From: Selenomonadaceae bacterium
Lineage (GTDB): Bacteria > Bacillota > Negativicutes > Selenomonadales > Selenomonadaceae
DNA length: 41,888 nt
Direction of reading: 5' to 3'
NCBI GenBank assembly: GCA_017515635.1
Contig: JAFWFO010000046.1
Coordinates: forward strand, 1-41,888
Shown here one piece after another: positions 14,376 through 24,000 of the stretch. Below the pieces are notes generated by a model. It made no database searches and had not been told where the DNA came from. It saw nothing but the letters and a program-made list of their open reading frames with translations. A program made the position numbers and the translations under genes. Each line of letters starts with the position of its first letter. Within the stretch, counting starts at the first letter, position 1.

Positions 14376-15197
14376 ATGGAAGTAATTTTATCGGAGTGTT
14401 TGGGATTTTGCTACGGCGTCAAAAGGGCGATAAAAATTGCCGAAGAGCACGCGGATGGGAAAAGTTGCACGTTGGGGCCTATAATTCATAATCCGCAAAT
14501 GGTTGAGCGACTCAAGGCCAAGGGTGTTGGCACGGTCGAAGATTTGAAGGCGATGGAGGAGGGCACGATAATAATTCGCTCGCACGGCGTGGGTCCGCAG
14601 GTCTACGAAGAGGCAAAGGCACGGGGTTTAAATCTCGTCGACGCAACTTGTCCGCACGTGAAAAAAGCACAACTTTCAGCCAAAGATTTGGCGAAGGACG
14701 GACGAAAAATTGTCATCATCGGCGAAAAAAATCATCCCGAAGTTAAAGGCATCTTCGAATGGTCAAACAACCGAGCGATTATCGTGGAAACGGAAGAGGA
14801 CGCAAAAAATTTCCCGCCCTGTTCCAAACTCGGAATCGTCTCTCAAACAACCGTCAGCGGCGAAAATTTCGTCAAGATGGTGGCGCACCTGCTCGGAAAG
14901 TCAAACGACATACGAATCTTGCGAACGATATGCACGGCAACGGATCAAAGGCAAAAAGCGGCTCTTGAGCTTGCGGGAAAAGTCGACGTTATGATTGTTA
15001 TCGGCGGCCGAAACAGCGCAAATACCACAAGACTCGCACAGCTGTGCCAAAGCAAATGCACAACTTATCACATCGAAACCGCGCAGGAATTGTCGCCTGT
15101 CTGGTTAGAAAAAGCCGACAAAGTCGGGATAACAGCCGGAGCCTCAACGCCGGACTGGATTATCGGGGAGGTTTACAAAAAGTGTCAGATGATTTGA
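14376..15197 (+). CDS. ispH: 4-hydroxy-3-methylbut-2-enyl diphosphate reductase
   Basis: 273 residues. It catalyses the last step of the MEP isoprenoid pathway, giving IPP and DMAPP. The three cysteines that bind the [4Fe-4S] cluster are visible: C12 in GFCYGVKRA, C92 in DATCPHV and C186 in TICTATDQRQ; SHGVGP at 69-74 supplies a conserved active-site histidine. ATG 14376 is chosen for the IspH N-terminus (MEVILSECLGFCYGV) although its SD (GGGTGG) is weak; a TTG at 14346 would add ten residues. The 3' end overlaps the S1 gene by 16 bp. The ispH/S1 pair, sometimes fused, is characteristic of Firmicutes. Confidence 0.95.
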   Translation: MEVILSECLGFCYGVKRAIKIAEEHADGKSCTLGPIIHNPQMVERLKAKGVGTVEDLKAMEEGTIIIRSHGVGPQVYEEAKARGLNLVDATCPHVKKAQLSAKDLAKDGRKIVIIGEKNHPEVKGIFEWSNNRAIIVETEEDAKNFPPCSKLGIVSQTTVSGENFVKMVAHLLGKSNDIRILRTICTATDQRQKAALELAGKVDVMIVIGGRNSANTTRLAQLCQSKCTTYHIETAQELSPVWLEKADKVGITAGASTPDWIIGEVYKKCQMI

Positions 15198-16327
15198 AAA
15201 CTATGGAAACTGAAGAGGATATGAGCGCATTTATCAGCTCCATTCCGGAAATTCATGAACATGAAGTGGTCGAGGGCATAGTCACCCAGGTCAATCGCGA
15301 CGAAGCCTACGTCAATATAGGTCACAAACAGGATATGCCTTGTCCGAAAAAAGAATTGGCTTATCCGGAGCCTGAAACTGCCGGCGACGTGGTCAAAGTG
15401 GGCGACAAAATCAGAGTTTACATTCTGTCACTCGGTGGCGAAAACGGCGGTCTGCTCAGCAAAGTCAAAGCCGACAACGAAGTTGTTTGGGACGAACTGC
15501 GGAAAGTTAAAGCGCACAACGACGAATCTGCCGACGATTTGCAGACGGTTGATGCAACCGTTACTCAGGTTGTCAAAGGCGGACTCACCGCAACCGTCAA
15601 CGGACTGCGCGGTTTTATTCCCGCGTCGCAAATGGAATTGCATTTCGTTAAAGATTTGGGCGTCTATGTCGGACAAACCGTCAAGGCAATTCCGCTCGAA
15701 ATCGAATCGCACAAACGTCGTCTTGTTTTGAGCCGTCGCCCGATTTTGGAACGCGACCGCGTTGCCGCTCAACAGGAAGTATTCAGTTCCCTGAACGAAG
15801 GCGACATCCGCAAAGGCGTCGTGAAACGTCTGGTTGACTACGGCGCATTTATCGACATCGGCGGCGTCGACGGGCTTGCGCACATTTCAGATCTTTCGTG
15901 GGAACGCGTCAGCCATCCTTCGGACGTTTTGCAAGTCGGTCAGGAACTCGACGTTTATGTCAAAAATGTTGACCCCGAAACGCACAGAATTTCACTGTCC
16001 GTCAAACAAACTCAGCGCGACCCGTGGCTTGATCGTGCCGAAAAATATAACGAAGGCGACATTATCGAAGGCAAAATCGTCAAGCTTGCGAAATTTGGCG
16101 CGTTCATGGAGATTGAACCGGGCTTTGACGGTTTGATTCCGATGGGCGAACTCAGCGACCGCCGTATCGAAAATGCCGACGAAGCTGTTCAAGTCGACGA
16201 AGTTGTCAAAGTTAAAATCATGCGCATTGACCTCAAGCGCAAACGGATTTCGCTGTCGATTAACCGCGCCAAACGCGAGGGCGCAGGAAATTCTCGTCGC
16301 CGCCAAAACGACGCGACTGAAGAATAA
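15182..16327 (+). CDS. rpsA: S1 RNA-binding domain protein (ribosomal S1-like)
   Basis: 381 residues with four S1 OB-fold repeats at about 27-96, 122-186, 207-275 and 292-360. The third and fourth carry the strongest signatures (GVVKRLVDYGAFIDIGGVDG and GKIVKLAKFGAFMEI). The C-terminus is short and basic (KREGAGNSRRRQ). It probably helps mRNA binding or translation; Firmicute S1 proteins with four domains differ from six-domain proteobacterial S1, so essential function is not assured. GTG 15182 is preferred because GGGGAGG sits about 10 bp upstream within ispH; ATG 15204 is the alternative. It is co-transcribed with ispH by overlap. Confidence 0.88.
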   Translation: MSDDLKTMETEEDMSAFISSIPEIHEHEVVEGIVTQVNRDEAYVNIGHKQDMPCPKKELAYPEPETAGDVVKVGDKIRVYILSLGGENGGLLSKVKADNEVVWDELRKVKAHNDESADDLQTVDATVTQVVKGGLTATVNGLRGFIPASQMELHFVKDLGVYVGQTVKAIPLEIESHKRRLVLSRRPILERDRVAAQQEVFSSLNEGDIRKGVVKRLVDYGAFIDIGGVDGLAHISDLSWERVSHPSDVLQVGQELDVYVKNVDPETHRISLSVKQTQRDPWLDRAEKYNEGDIIEGKIVKLAKFGAFMEIEPGFDGLIPMGELSDRRIENADEAVQVDEVVKVKIMRIDLKRKRISLSINRAKREGAGNSRRRQNDATEE

Positions 16328-16356
16328 TTCGACCGTGAAAAATTAACAGACTCCCG

Positions 16357-16373
16357 GCCGCTTTAAAAGCGGC
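16357..16373. repeat. Perfect GC-rich palindrome
   Basis: GCCGCTTT-A-AAAGCGGC, 8-bp arms, just after the S1 gene. No T-run follows, so it is not a standard terminator. AACAGACTCCCG precedes it and is repeated at about 16437-16448. Confidence 0.6.
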
Positions 16374-16455
16374 GGAACAGTTGACGCGGCAAAATTTTTT
16401 AGCAAGCTGAATTTGTCGCCGCGCAAAAGTTTTTAAACAGACTCCCGCAAATTTA

Positions 16456-16491
16456 AAAAGGCGAGCAACTTAACCGTTGCCCGTCTTTTTG
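16456..16491. terminator. Bidirectional terminator between the S1 and ogg genes
   Basis: GGCGAGCAAC (16460-16469) and GTTGCCCGTC (16476-16485) form an imperfect stem, followed by TTTTT on the plus strand and by an A-run on the other side. The genes converge here. Confidence 0.65.
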
Positions 16492-16502
16492 GTTGCAAAA
16501 AT

Positions 16503-17330
16503 TTAACGCTTGGAACGCTTGAAGTAAAAGACATATTGCTGAAGAATGCCCGCGTTCTTGCCGAAACTCTCGAAAATATTTTCGCCGCCGAAATCTTTTT
16601 CAATCGCACGAGCAATCCACACGTCCACGGGCGCACGGTCGACGCGGTGATACGCGAACAACGCGACACAGTTAGAAATTTTTTCGCCGACGCCGCGAAT
16701 AGTTTTGAGCTTGTCGACAAGTTCATCGTCCGAAAAATTTTCAAGCGCAGTCAAATTAATTTCGCCCGAAGAAACTTTTTCCAGCGCGTCAAGAATATAA
16801 TTTTTGCGGTAAGCAAGTCCCAGCCCCGTCAAATCGTCAAGAGTCGCGCCGGAAATTTCTTCGACGGTCGGGAACAAATTCACCGCGCCGAAATTCGTCT
16901 CGACACGCCGCCCGAAACGTTCGCAAATTTTTTCGACGCTCGAACGAATCGCGGGGATATTTTTTCGTTGGCTGATTATGTAGCTGATGAGCATTTCAAA
17001 CGGAGCTTGCCGCAAAATCCGAATGCCCGCGCCGAAATTCGCCGCTTTACGTAAAAATTTTTCACACGAATTGCCCGCCGCAAAATTTTCCACGTCGCGC
17101 CGAATTTGTTGATAATTCGTTTCCAAGTCGAAATAATTTTTCCAGACGCGTTGCCAATCTTCCGCCGAACAATCTGCCTCGAAAAAATTTTCCTCGCGCT
17201 GACGAATGTGCAAAATATTTTCGCCGACGATAAAACGAATCCACCCGTCGCGAATTTCTTTCGGGCGAAAACATTGCCCGCTGTCGACGATCTTTTTTAA
17301 GTCGAAGTCGTCACGAATCTCAATTTGCAT
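16503..17330 (-). CDS. ogg: 8-oxoguanine DNA glycosylase/AP lyase (OGG1 family)
   Basis: 275 residues. It removes 8-oxoguanine from DNA. The N-terminal OGG_N-like domain (1-100) is followed by the helix-hairpin-helix glycosylase domain. The HhH IRGVGEKISNC carries the presumed catalytic lysine and APVDVWIARAI the catalytic aspartate, in the same spacing as human OGG1 GVGTKVADC and PVDVH. Start 17330 is chosen because GGAGG lies just upstream; longer readings to 17360 lack an RBS. Its start overlaps the aroB stop by 11 bp, so it is the last gene of the aroC-aroK-aroB-ogg operon. The link to shikimate genes is probably only transcriptional. Confidence 0.85.
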   Translation of the reverse strand: MQIEIRDDFDLKKIVDSGQCFRPKEIRDGWIRFIVGENILHIRQREENFFEADCSAEDWQRVWKNYFDLETNYQQIRRDVENFAAGNSCEKFLRKAANFGAGIRILRQAPFEMLISYIISQRKNIPAIRSSVEKICERFGRRVETNFGAVNLFPTVEEISGATLDDLTGLGLAYRKNYILDALEKVSSGEINLTALENFSDDELVDKLKTIRGVGEKISNCVALFAYHRVDRAPVDVWIARAIEKDFGGENIFESFGKNAGILQQYVFYFKRSKR

Positions 17331-18405
17331 GACAAAGACCTCCGAATATTTTTTTGACAATCTGCGCGGGCACGTCGCTTGAAATTTCCACGTCGCCGAA
17401 ATTTTTCATGAGCACCCAGTTGACTTTGCCGCCGACGGTTTTTTTGTCGCGGAACGTCACGGCGAAAAGTTTTTCCGCGTCAAGCCCGTCGCACGTCGTG
17501 ACCATGCCGAAACGTTTCAAAATATTTTCAAGCCGCTCGACGTTCGCCTCAGAAGTTTTGCCGAGTTCGCAACTGATTCGCGCCGCGCCGACCATGCCGA
17601 TTGCAACCGCCTCGCCGTGCCGAAATTTTTCGTAACGGGTTTGTTCTTCGACAGCGTGCGCCAACGTGTGCCCGAAATTCAAAATCCGTCGCAAGCCTGA
17701 TTCGCGTTCGTCTTCGCTGACGACTTGAGCTTTAATTTCGCAGGAACGCTTGACGACGTGCGCCAAAGTTTCCGCGTCGCGTTGCAGAATTTTTTCGGCG
17801 TTATCCTCAAGGTAAGCGAAAAATTTTTCGTCGCTGATGACGCCGTACTTGACGACTTCGCCGAGACCGGATTTTATTTCGCGTTCGGGCAACGTCGCCA
17901 AACAATTCAAGTCGATGAAAACCGCTTTGGGTTGGTGAAACGCGCCGATTAAATTTTTTCCGAGTGCGTGATTGACCGCCGTCTTGCCGCCGACAGACGA
18001 ATCAACCTGCGCCAATAAAGTTGTCGGAATTTGAATCAGCCCGACGCCGCGCAGAAATGTCGCCGCAACGAAGCCCGCCAAATCGCCGACAACGCCGCCG
18101 CCCAACGCAATCACCGCCGACTTTCGGTCAAGTCCGAATTCAATCGCCCGCGTGAAAAGTTTTTCCGCCTCGCGCAAATTTTTGGAAGTTTCACCGTCCG
18201 GAATCGTCGCGACCGTATAAGAAATTTTTTCCGCGTCAAGCCCGTCAATCAAAGCCTGTCCGTGCAAGTCGAAAATATTTTGTTGCGTGACGAGCAAAAC
18301 TTTCGTGAATTTTTCCGCGACAAATTTGCCGACGTTCGACAAAATGTCCGTGCCGATAAAAATTTCATAACTCGACGCGCCGAGATTGACAAAAACTTTT
18401 TCCAT
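17320..18405 (-). CDS. aroB: 3-dehydroquinate synthase
   Basis: 361 residues. It converts DAHP to 3-dehydroquinate, step two of the shikimate pathway, using NAD and a divalent metal. Visible are IPDGETSKNL, the NAD-binding GGGVVGDLAGFVAATFLRG, QIPTTLLAQVDSSVGGKTAVNH, and the metal-binding histidines in LNFGHTLAHAVE and FRHGEAVAIGM. Start ATG 18405 has GGAG; the longer upstream reading to 18585 lies inside aroK. It follows aroK after 4 bp and overlaps ogg. Confidence 0.96.
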   Translation of the reverse strand: MEKVFVNLGASSYEIFIGTDILSNVGKFVAEKFTKVLLVTQQNIFDLHGQALIDGLDAEKISYTVATIPDGETSKNLREAEKLFTRAIEFGLDRKSAVIALGGGVVGDLAGFVAATFLRGVGLIQIPTTLLAQVDSSVGGKTAVNHALGKNLIGAFHQPKAVFIDLNCLATLPEREIKSGLGEVVKYGVISDEKFFAYLEDNAEKILQRDAETLAHVVKRSCEIKAQVVSEDERESGLRRILNFGHTLAHAVEEQTRYEKFRHGEAVAIGMVGAARISCELGKTSEANVERLENILKRFGMVTTCDGLDAEKLFAVTFRDKKTVGGKVNWVLMKNFGDVEISSDVPAQIVKKIFGGLCHAN

Positions 18406-18409
18406 GTAA

Positions 18410-18931
18410 TCAACTCCTGAATTGGCGCAGGTAACGGCTGATGTCGTCAATAATTTGCAGTGGCGACCATTCCGTTGTATCGACGTGATAATCTGCGCGG
18501 TCATAAACTTCTTTTCGTTCGGCAAGAAGTTTTTTAATCGTCTCCAAACGCTCATCGCCGCCGCCGTCAAGCAGGGGACGTTCACCGCGCCGCGCCGTCC
18601 GCAAAAAAATTTCTTCGGGCGAACACGTCAGGCAAACGATAATGCCCGAACTTTTCAGCAGACGAACATTTTCCGCGTCTTTGACGGTGCCGCCGCCCGT
18701 CGCAATGACAAGCCCGCGTTTTTCGCTGAGTTCTTTGACCGCCGCACGTTCAAGCTCTCGAAAATGTTCTTCGCCGAACTGCTCAAAAATTTTCGGTATG
18801 GAAAGTTTCCGGTCGCTCTCGATTTTTTTGTCAATGTCGACGAACGGCCGCCCCAACTTCGTCGCCAAAAGTTTTCCGAGAGTGGTTTTGCCCGTGCCCA
18901 TGAAGCCCGTCAAAATCACGTTGCCTTTCAT
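18410..18931 (-). CDS. aroK: Shikimate kinase
   Basis: 173 residues. It phosphorylates shikimate at O3 with ATP. The Walker A GFMGTGKTTLG lies at 9-19, the DID shikimate-binding motif in FVDIDKKIE at 31-39, the Walker-B-like TGGGTV near 78, and the lid arginines in RRGERPLLDG near 113. Length is standard. The start overlaps the aroC stop by 4 bp (ATGA). It is second of four genes in the operon. Confidence 0.95.
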   Translation of the reverse strand: MKGNVILTGFMGTGKTTLGKLLATKLGRPFVDIDKKIESDRKLSIPKIFEQFGEEHFRELERAAVKELSEKRGLVIATGGGTVKDAENVRLLKSSGIIVCLTCSPEEIFLRTARRGERPLLDGGGDERLETIKKLLAERKEVYDRADYHVDTTEWSPLQIIDDISRYLRQFRS

Positions 18932-20010
18932 AAGCCGAAGTCCTCCGCCAAACGTTCACGATAACTTTTCAAATTGGCAAGCGTGTCACAAAGCGCGTCG
19001 CCGCCGAATTTTTCAACGAACGCATCCGCCGTGACAATGGCCGCCATAGCCTCGCCGACGACAGCCGCCGCCCAAATCGCGCAGGTGTCGGAACGTTCCT
19101 TGCTTGCGGTTGTCGGTTGACGCGTGGCAATGTCGACGGTGCGCAACGGTTTCATCAAAGTCGGAATCGGTTTCATAGCGGCGCGAATAATTAAATCTTC
19201 GCCGTTGGACATGCCGCCTTCAAAGCCGCCGGCACGATTTGTTTCGCGGAAAATTTTCCCGTCGCGAATAAAAATTTCGTCGTGAACTTCACTGCCGAAT
19301 TTTTGGGCGTTGGCAAAACCGTCGCCGAGTTCAACAGCTTTGACGGCCTGAATCGACATGAACGCCGCCGCAAATTTCGCGTCAAGTTTTCTGTCCCATT
19401 GAACGTGACTGCCGAGACCTGCGGGCACGCCGGAAATTTTTACTTCAAAAATTCCGCCGACCGTGTCGCCGCGTGATTTCGCCTCATCAATGCGATTTTT
19501 AATTTCGTCGTCACCGCAAACGCCGCCGACGCTCAAAACTTTGCTTGAAATTTCGACACCGCAATTCTGTAGAAAAATTTTACACAACGCACCTGCCGCA
19601 ACTCGCATTGTGGTTTCGCGGGCACTGGAACGCTCCAAAATGTCGCGCACGTCATTTCTGGCAAATTTCGCCGCGCCCGTCAAATCGGCGTGACCGGGGC
19701 GGGCATTGGTGACGCGTTCGCCGACTTCGACGCCTTCCGCGCTCATGCGTTCCGACCAATTTTGCCAATCGCGATTTTCGACGCTCAACGTTATCGGACT
19801 GCCCAAAGTTTCGCCGAAACGAATTCCCGACAAAAATTCGACGCGATCACTTTCGATTTTCATGCGACCGCCGCGCCCGTAGCCGCTTTGCCGACGTTTC
19901 AATTCGCCGTTGACGAATTCGCTTGAAACTTTGACGCCTGCGGGCAAACCTTCCAAAATGCAAACGAGCCGCGAGCCGTGACTTTCGCCGCCGCTCATGA
20001 ATCTGACCAT
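18928..20010 (-). CDS. aroC: Chorismate synthase
   Basis: 360 residues. It makes chorismate from EPSP with reduced FMN. Family signatures include SGGESHG at residues 6-12, GRGGRM near 46, RPGHADLTG near 101, SARETTMRVAAGA near 125 and ATRQPTTASKERSD near 302, with SNGEDLIIRAAMKPIPT before it. Start ATG 20010 has CACGGAGG; the longer reading to 20058 lies inside the preceding terminator. It is the first gene of the aroC-aroK-aroB-ogg operon. No clear promoter was found between the terminator hairpin and the start, so one may lie further upstream. Confidence 0.96.
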   Translation of the reverse strand: MVRFMSGGESHGSRLVCILEGLPAGVKVSSEFVNGELKRRQSGYGRGGRMKIESDRVEFLSGIRFGETLGSPITLSVENRDWQNWSERMSAEGVEVGERVTNARPGHADLTGAAKFARNDVRDILERSSARETTMRVAAGALCKIFLQNCGVEISSKVLSVGGVCGDDEIKNRIDEAKSRGDTVGGIFEVKISGVPAGLGSHVQWDRKLDAKFAAAFMSIQAVKAVELGDGFANAQKFGSEVHDEIFIRDGKIFRETNRAGGFEGGMSNGEDLIIRAAMKPIPTLMKPLRTVDIATRQPTTASKERSDTCAIWAAAVVGEAMAAIVTADAFVEKFGGDALCDTLANLKSYRERLAEDFGL

Positions 20011-20027
20011 AAAAATTTCCTCCGTGC

Positions 20028-20056
20028 AAAAAAATAAGCCGCAAAATTTCGCGGCC
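20028..20056 (-). terminator. Terminator of the 20083 gene, just upstream of aroC
   Basis: GCCGC (20038-20042) and GCGGC (20051-20055) close a hairpin, followed on the minus strand by TTATTTTTTT. It ends only a few bases before the aroC RBS. Confidence 0.7.
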
Positions 20057-20082
20057 ATGCTTTTTAATCGTTTGCCGAACGC

Positions 20083-20466
20083 TTAAATTTCTTCCACGTC
20101 TTCGGGGTGTTTTTTGATATAATCGCGGTACTTGTTGTATTCGTCCTCAAAAGATTTTTCTTCGGCAGCGGCAAGTTGGAATGACATCATTGCTACCGAC
20201 ATGATTCGAGCTATTTCATGAGCCTCAAAAGTTTCAACCAGTCGGGAAATTGTGCGCGCCGTTTCGTCGAGTAATTCCTGATCGTCAGCTGCAAAACGAT
20301 TCAACAAAAGCATGTCGAACATCTGCTGTTCGAGAGCCGACCAACCAAGCGCGATACCCGCGTTGGAATGCGGAATCCTTTCGTGAACGTTATCAAAATC
20401 TGAACCGTCGTCGCCTATCTCCGGAATATAAACTTCTTCTTCGTCTTCAAAACGCGGTCTGAGCAT
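20083..20466 (-). CDS. Acidic 127-residue protein, unknown function
   Basis: I do not recognise a family. The protein is strongly acidic at both ends (FEDEEEVYIPEIGDDGSDFD at the start, HPEDVEEI at the end), with a helical middle (LEQQMFDMLLLNRF, ARTISRLVETFEAHEIARIM). There is no membrane segment, signal peptide or cysteine. A clear promoter, a CGGAGGGAG RBS and a terminator support it as a single-gene unit. Its promoter overlaps that of the divergent 20560 gene. Confidence 0.65.
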   Translation of the reverse strand: MLRPRFEDEEEVYIPEIGDDGSDFDNVHERIPHSNAGIALGWSALEQQMFDMLLLNRFAADDQELLDETARTISRLVETFEAHEIARIMSVAMMSFQLAAAEEKSFEDEYNKYRDYIKKHPEDVEEI

Positions 20467-20490
20467 AAGAAACTCCCTCCGAAAAAATTA

Positions 20491-20540
20491 TTGAAAAATA
20501 CACCGTGCGTATTGTACTATAAGAGCAAGTGAAATGTAAA
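20491..20540. promoter_or_regulatory. Two overlapping divergent promoters
   Basis: On the minus strand TTTACA (20535-20540), 18 bp, TACAAT (20511-20516) serves the 20083-20466 gene. On the plus strand TTGAAA (20491-20496), 18 bp, TACTAT (20515-20520) serves the 20560 gene. The two -10 boxes overlap, so both cannot be occupied at once. Confidence 0.6.
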
Positions 20541-20559
20541 GCAAAAGCGGAGGTCGGTC

Positions 20560-21009
20560 ATGCAAAAAATTTTGTTCGGTGCAGGCATTGCGCTGATTCT
20601 GTTGGGAATTTTCGGCGCAAGCTACACTTGGCACTATGACCACCGCGAAGCCGAAACACTGGACAAGTACGCGGTTACGGAATTTCAAGTTGCACGCGAC
20701 GGCGACGGGAATTGGGAGAGCGCAACGCTGAGTTTGTGGGATTATCGTTACGACAAGGCAAAACTTTTGAACAAAGCGATACTTTTCACGGACGGCGCGC
20801 CTTGGGAATTGGACATTATCACGAAACAGACGCCGAAAGGTTTGCGCAACGAAAATAAATTTTTTGTTCACCTGCCGAAATCGAGCTTGAAAGATTTGCT
20901 TGTCGCCAAAGAAGTTCGCGTTAAATTTTACTACGATAACGGGCAGTCGATTGATTTGCCGCTGAGCAAAAAAGATTTGCTGGCGTGGCAACGGAAACTG
21001 CGCTGGTAA
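20560..21009 (+). CDS. Membrane-anchored or exported 149-residue protein, unknown
   Basis: Residues 4-24 (ILFGAGIALILLGIFGASYT) form one hydrophobic segment, an anchor or uncleaved signal. The rest is a soluble, mainly extracytoplasmic domain with DGDGNWESATLSLWDYRYD and a later VRVKFYYDNGQSIDLPLS, predicted beta-rich. No family is recognised. The ATG has a GCGGAGG RBS, and a strong terminator follows. It is a single-gene unit with a promoter that overlaps its neighbour's. Confidence 0.7.
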   Translation: MQKILFGAGIALILLGIFGASYTWHYDHREAETLDKYAVTEFQVARDGDGNWESATLSLWDYRYDKAKLLNKAILFTDGAPWELDIITKQTPKGLRNENKFFVHLPKSSLKDLLVAKEVRVKFYYDNGQSIDLPLSKKDLLAWQRKLRW

Positions 21010-21021
21010 AATTTTCATAAC

Positions 21022-21055
21022 AAAAAACCCCGTCAGCAACGACGGGGAATTTTTT
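21022..21055. terminator. Bidirectional terminator
   Basis: CCCCGTC (21028-21034), loop, GACGGGG (21041-21047), with six T after it on the plus strand and six A before it. It separates the converging 20560 gene and histidine kinase gene. Confidence 0.88.
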
Positions 21056-24000
21056 AGTCTCGAATCAATTCTTGCAGAGTCTTGTAAAGTTGTTCAGGGT
21101 CGACGGGCTTTGTCAAATGCGCGTTCATGCCGGCTTTCAAAGAGCGTTGAACATCTTCGTCGAAGGCGTTGGCTGTCATTGCGATAATCGGCACAGTTTT
21201 TGCGTCGGGGTGATCCAGTTCGCGAATCGCGGCGGCCGCTGCCAAACCGTCCATAACCGGCATACGAATATCCATCAAAATCGCGTCGTAAAGTTTCGGC
21301 GGACTTGCGGCAAATTTGTCGACGGCAATTTTTCCGTTCTCCGCCATGTCGGAAAACATTCCGCGCATTTCCAAAATCATCATCATGATTTCGGCGTTGA
21401 CGGGCATATCTTCGACGACAAGAATTTTCCGACCTTCCAACGCGGCAAGTTTCTTTTCGGGCAGAATTTGTTTCTTGCGGTGGAAAGCCTGCTGGAATTC
21501 GTACAAAACATTTGCGGCGTTGAGCGGCTTTGCCATGAAAGTATCGACGCCGGCTTTAATCGCATCGTCTTCAACTTCAAACCAGTCGTAAGCGGTCAGC
21601 ACGATAACCGCCGTGTCGTTGCCCAAAATTTTGCGAATCTCGCGGGTAAGTTCAATTCCGTCCTGTTCGGGCATGAGCCAATCGACGAGAATCAAATTAT
21701 AATCTTCGCGGCGGGCGTGGCGCAGTTGAATCAGTTCCAAAGCTTCCTTGGCACTCGCGCAGGTTTCGGAAGAAACGCCGACTTCTTCGAGCACGGATTT
21801 TGCGTGGTCGCGGGCAAGTTGTTCGTCGTCGACAATCAGGACGGAAAAATCTTGCGGGCGCATTTCTTCGGAATTTTCGTCGTCGCTGCGGAGTGAATCT
21901 TTCAGCGGAACATTAACGGTAAATTCCGAGCCGACGCCTTTTTCGGACTCAACGACAATCGAGCCGTTCATCATCTGAACAATGTTGCGCGTTATTGCCA
22001 TGCCGAGACCGGAGCCGCCGTAACGTGAAGTTGTCGTGTCGTCTTCCTGCGTGAACGGCTCAAAAATTTTCGGCAGATAATCTTTGCTCATGCCAATGCC
22101 CGTGTCTTTAATCGTGAAACGGAAATTTGATTGCCCGTCGTATTGCGCGGTGCATTCGATAAGCAGGGAAACTTTGCCGCCCGTGTCGGTGAATTTGACG
22201 GCGTTGCCCAAAATGTTAATCAAAACTTGTTCAAGCTTGGTGTCGTCGCCGATATAATATTTGCCGATTGAGCCGCGAGTTTCACAATCGAACGTCAAAC
22301 CTTTGCTTTGACATTGACCTTTGACGAGCGTTGTAATTTGTTCGACGAACGACGGGAAAGAAAATTCTTCGTTACGGAAAGTCATGCGTCCCGATTCAAT
22401 GCGGCTCATGTCCAAAATGTCGTTGATAATCGACAGCAGATAACGTGCGCTTGTTCCGATTTGGTCGAGATGTTTTTTGACTGTCGGCGACAAATCTTTT
22501 TCGTGCAACGCAATATTATCCAACCCGATAATCGCATTCATCGGCGTGCGGATTTCGTGACTCATGCGCGACAGGAACGCAGTTTTTGCAACGTTCGCTT
22601 GTTCCGCCTCGGTCAACGCCGCTTTAAGTCGTTCGTTCTGTTCGATTTGTTTGCGCTGAATTTCGGTCGTGTCGCTCTTGAGCAAAATGAAAAAATCTGC
22701 GCGTGGGTCAATCGAATAAAAATCCAGTCGCTTGTAAAAAACTTCGCCGCCGATTCTGCAGGCAAAGTTGACAACGTAAGGTTCAGCCTGCTTGAGATTT
22801 TTTTTGACGACCTCAAGAGACAAAGCCTCGCGCAAATTTTTCTTAAACTCGTGGTCGCCCTCCAGCACGGGGAAAACTTGATTGCGAAGATATTCCTCGT
22901 AAACGCCTTCATGCGTCAACGGGAAAATTGAGCCTTTGCCGATTAAAGTCACATCGCCGACAACCACGGTATATTTTTCGTTGGCAATGTAAGCAACCAA
23001 ATCGAATTGCCGCGCCAAAATTTTTTCGAGCAAGGCACCTTCGACTTTTTCTTTGCCGGCTTCCTGTTCCGCGATAAAAATTATAATCTCGTTCGAGATC
23101 GGGTGACGCGTGAAAACCGCCCGATAATGCACGTAGCAATAATGCCCGTCCTTGCGCCGCGAAAATAAATACATTGACAGCTGAGTTTCGCCGCGCAGGA
23201 AACGTGCCTTGATGTTGTCGCGATTAAATGTCGCCAAAAAATTTTCGCGCTCTTCGGCAATCGGATAATTTTTCGCACGCAAATTAATCAGCTCCGAATA
23301 CGGGCGAATCACCGAATCCGTGCCGAATAAATCTTTGCCTTGAATATCTTCAACTTTGTCGCGGGTAAGATTGACGCGGAACATCGACAGCGTTTTTTCG
23401 TTGGCGCGATAAAAATTGTCGCCGACGGCCATGTAAGTTGTCTGCAGTCGTTGCGCGTAAACTTTCAGGCTCGTCACGTCAAAATAAGTGCAGTAAACGT
23501 AATGTTCGCCGAAATCGTCGATAAAAGTATAATTTACGTTGCACCAAACGAAATTGCCCCGCGTGGTGATTTGGCGAATGGTCAAGTCTTTCGTGCTGTC
23601 CTCGGAAACTCGGCGGCGCAACATTCGCTTGACGGCAAGTCGGTCGTCGGGATGCGTGAAAGCGATAACTCCGCGTCCGTTCAAAAGTTTCAACGCCTCG
23701 TCAACGGAACACTCCATCAATCGGGCGAAATTTTTTGACACGAAAATAACTTCCAAACGTCCGCCGATATTTTCGCGCATGAGGATTGATGCGCTCTCCA
23801 TTTGCCGAATCGAACGCAAAAAATGTTCCCGCGCAGAACTTTTTTCGTACTCGGAAACATTCGTAAGAAAAAATCCCACGTAAGGCGCAGGCAATTCGTT
23901 CATCGGCTGAAAGTGCACTAAAAGTTCTCTGCGTCGCAAAGTCATTAAAAATGCGTGCGACGACGTTAAATTTTCGTTACCTGCCAAACCGCTCTCGACG

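Noticed and set aside
21072..21896. A 274-codon plus-strand open frame antisense to the hybrid kinase
   Set aside because: Its opposite strand holds clear receiver-domain motifs and the frame shows no domain or ribosome site.
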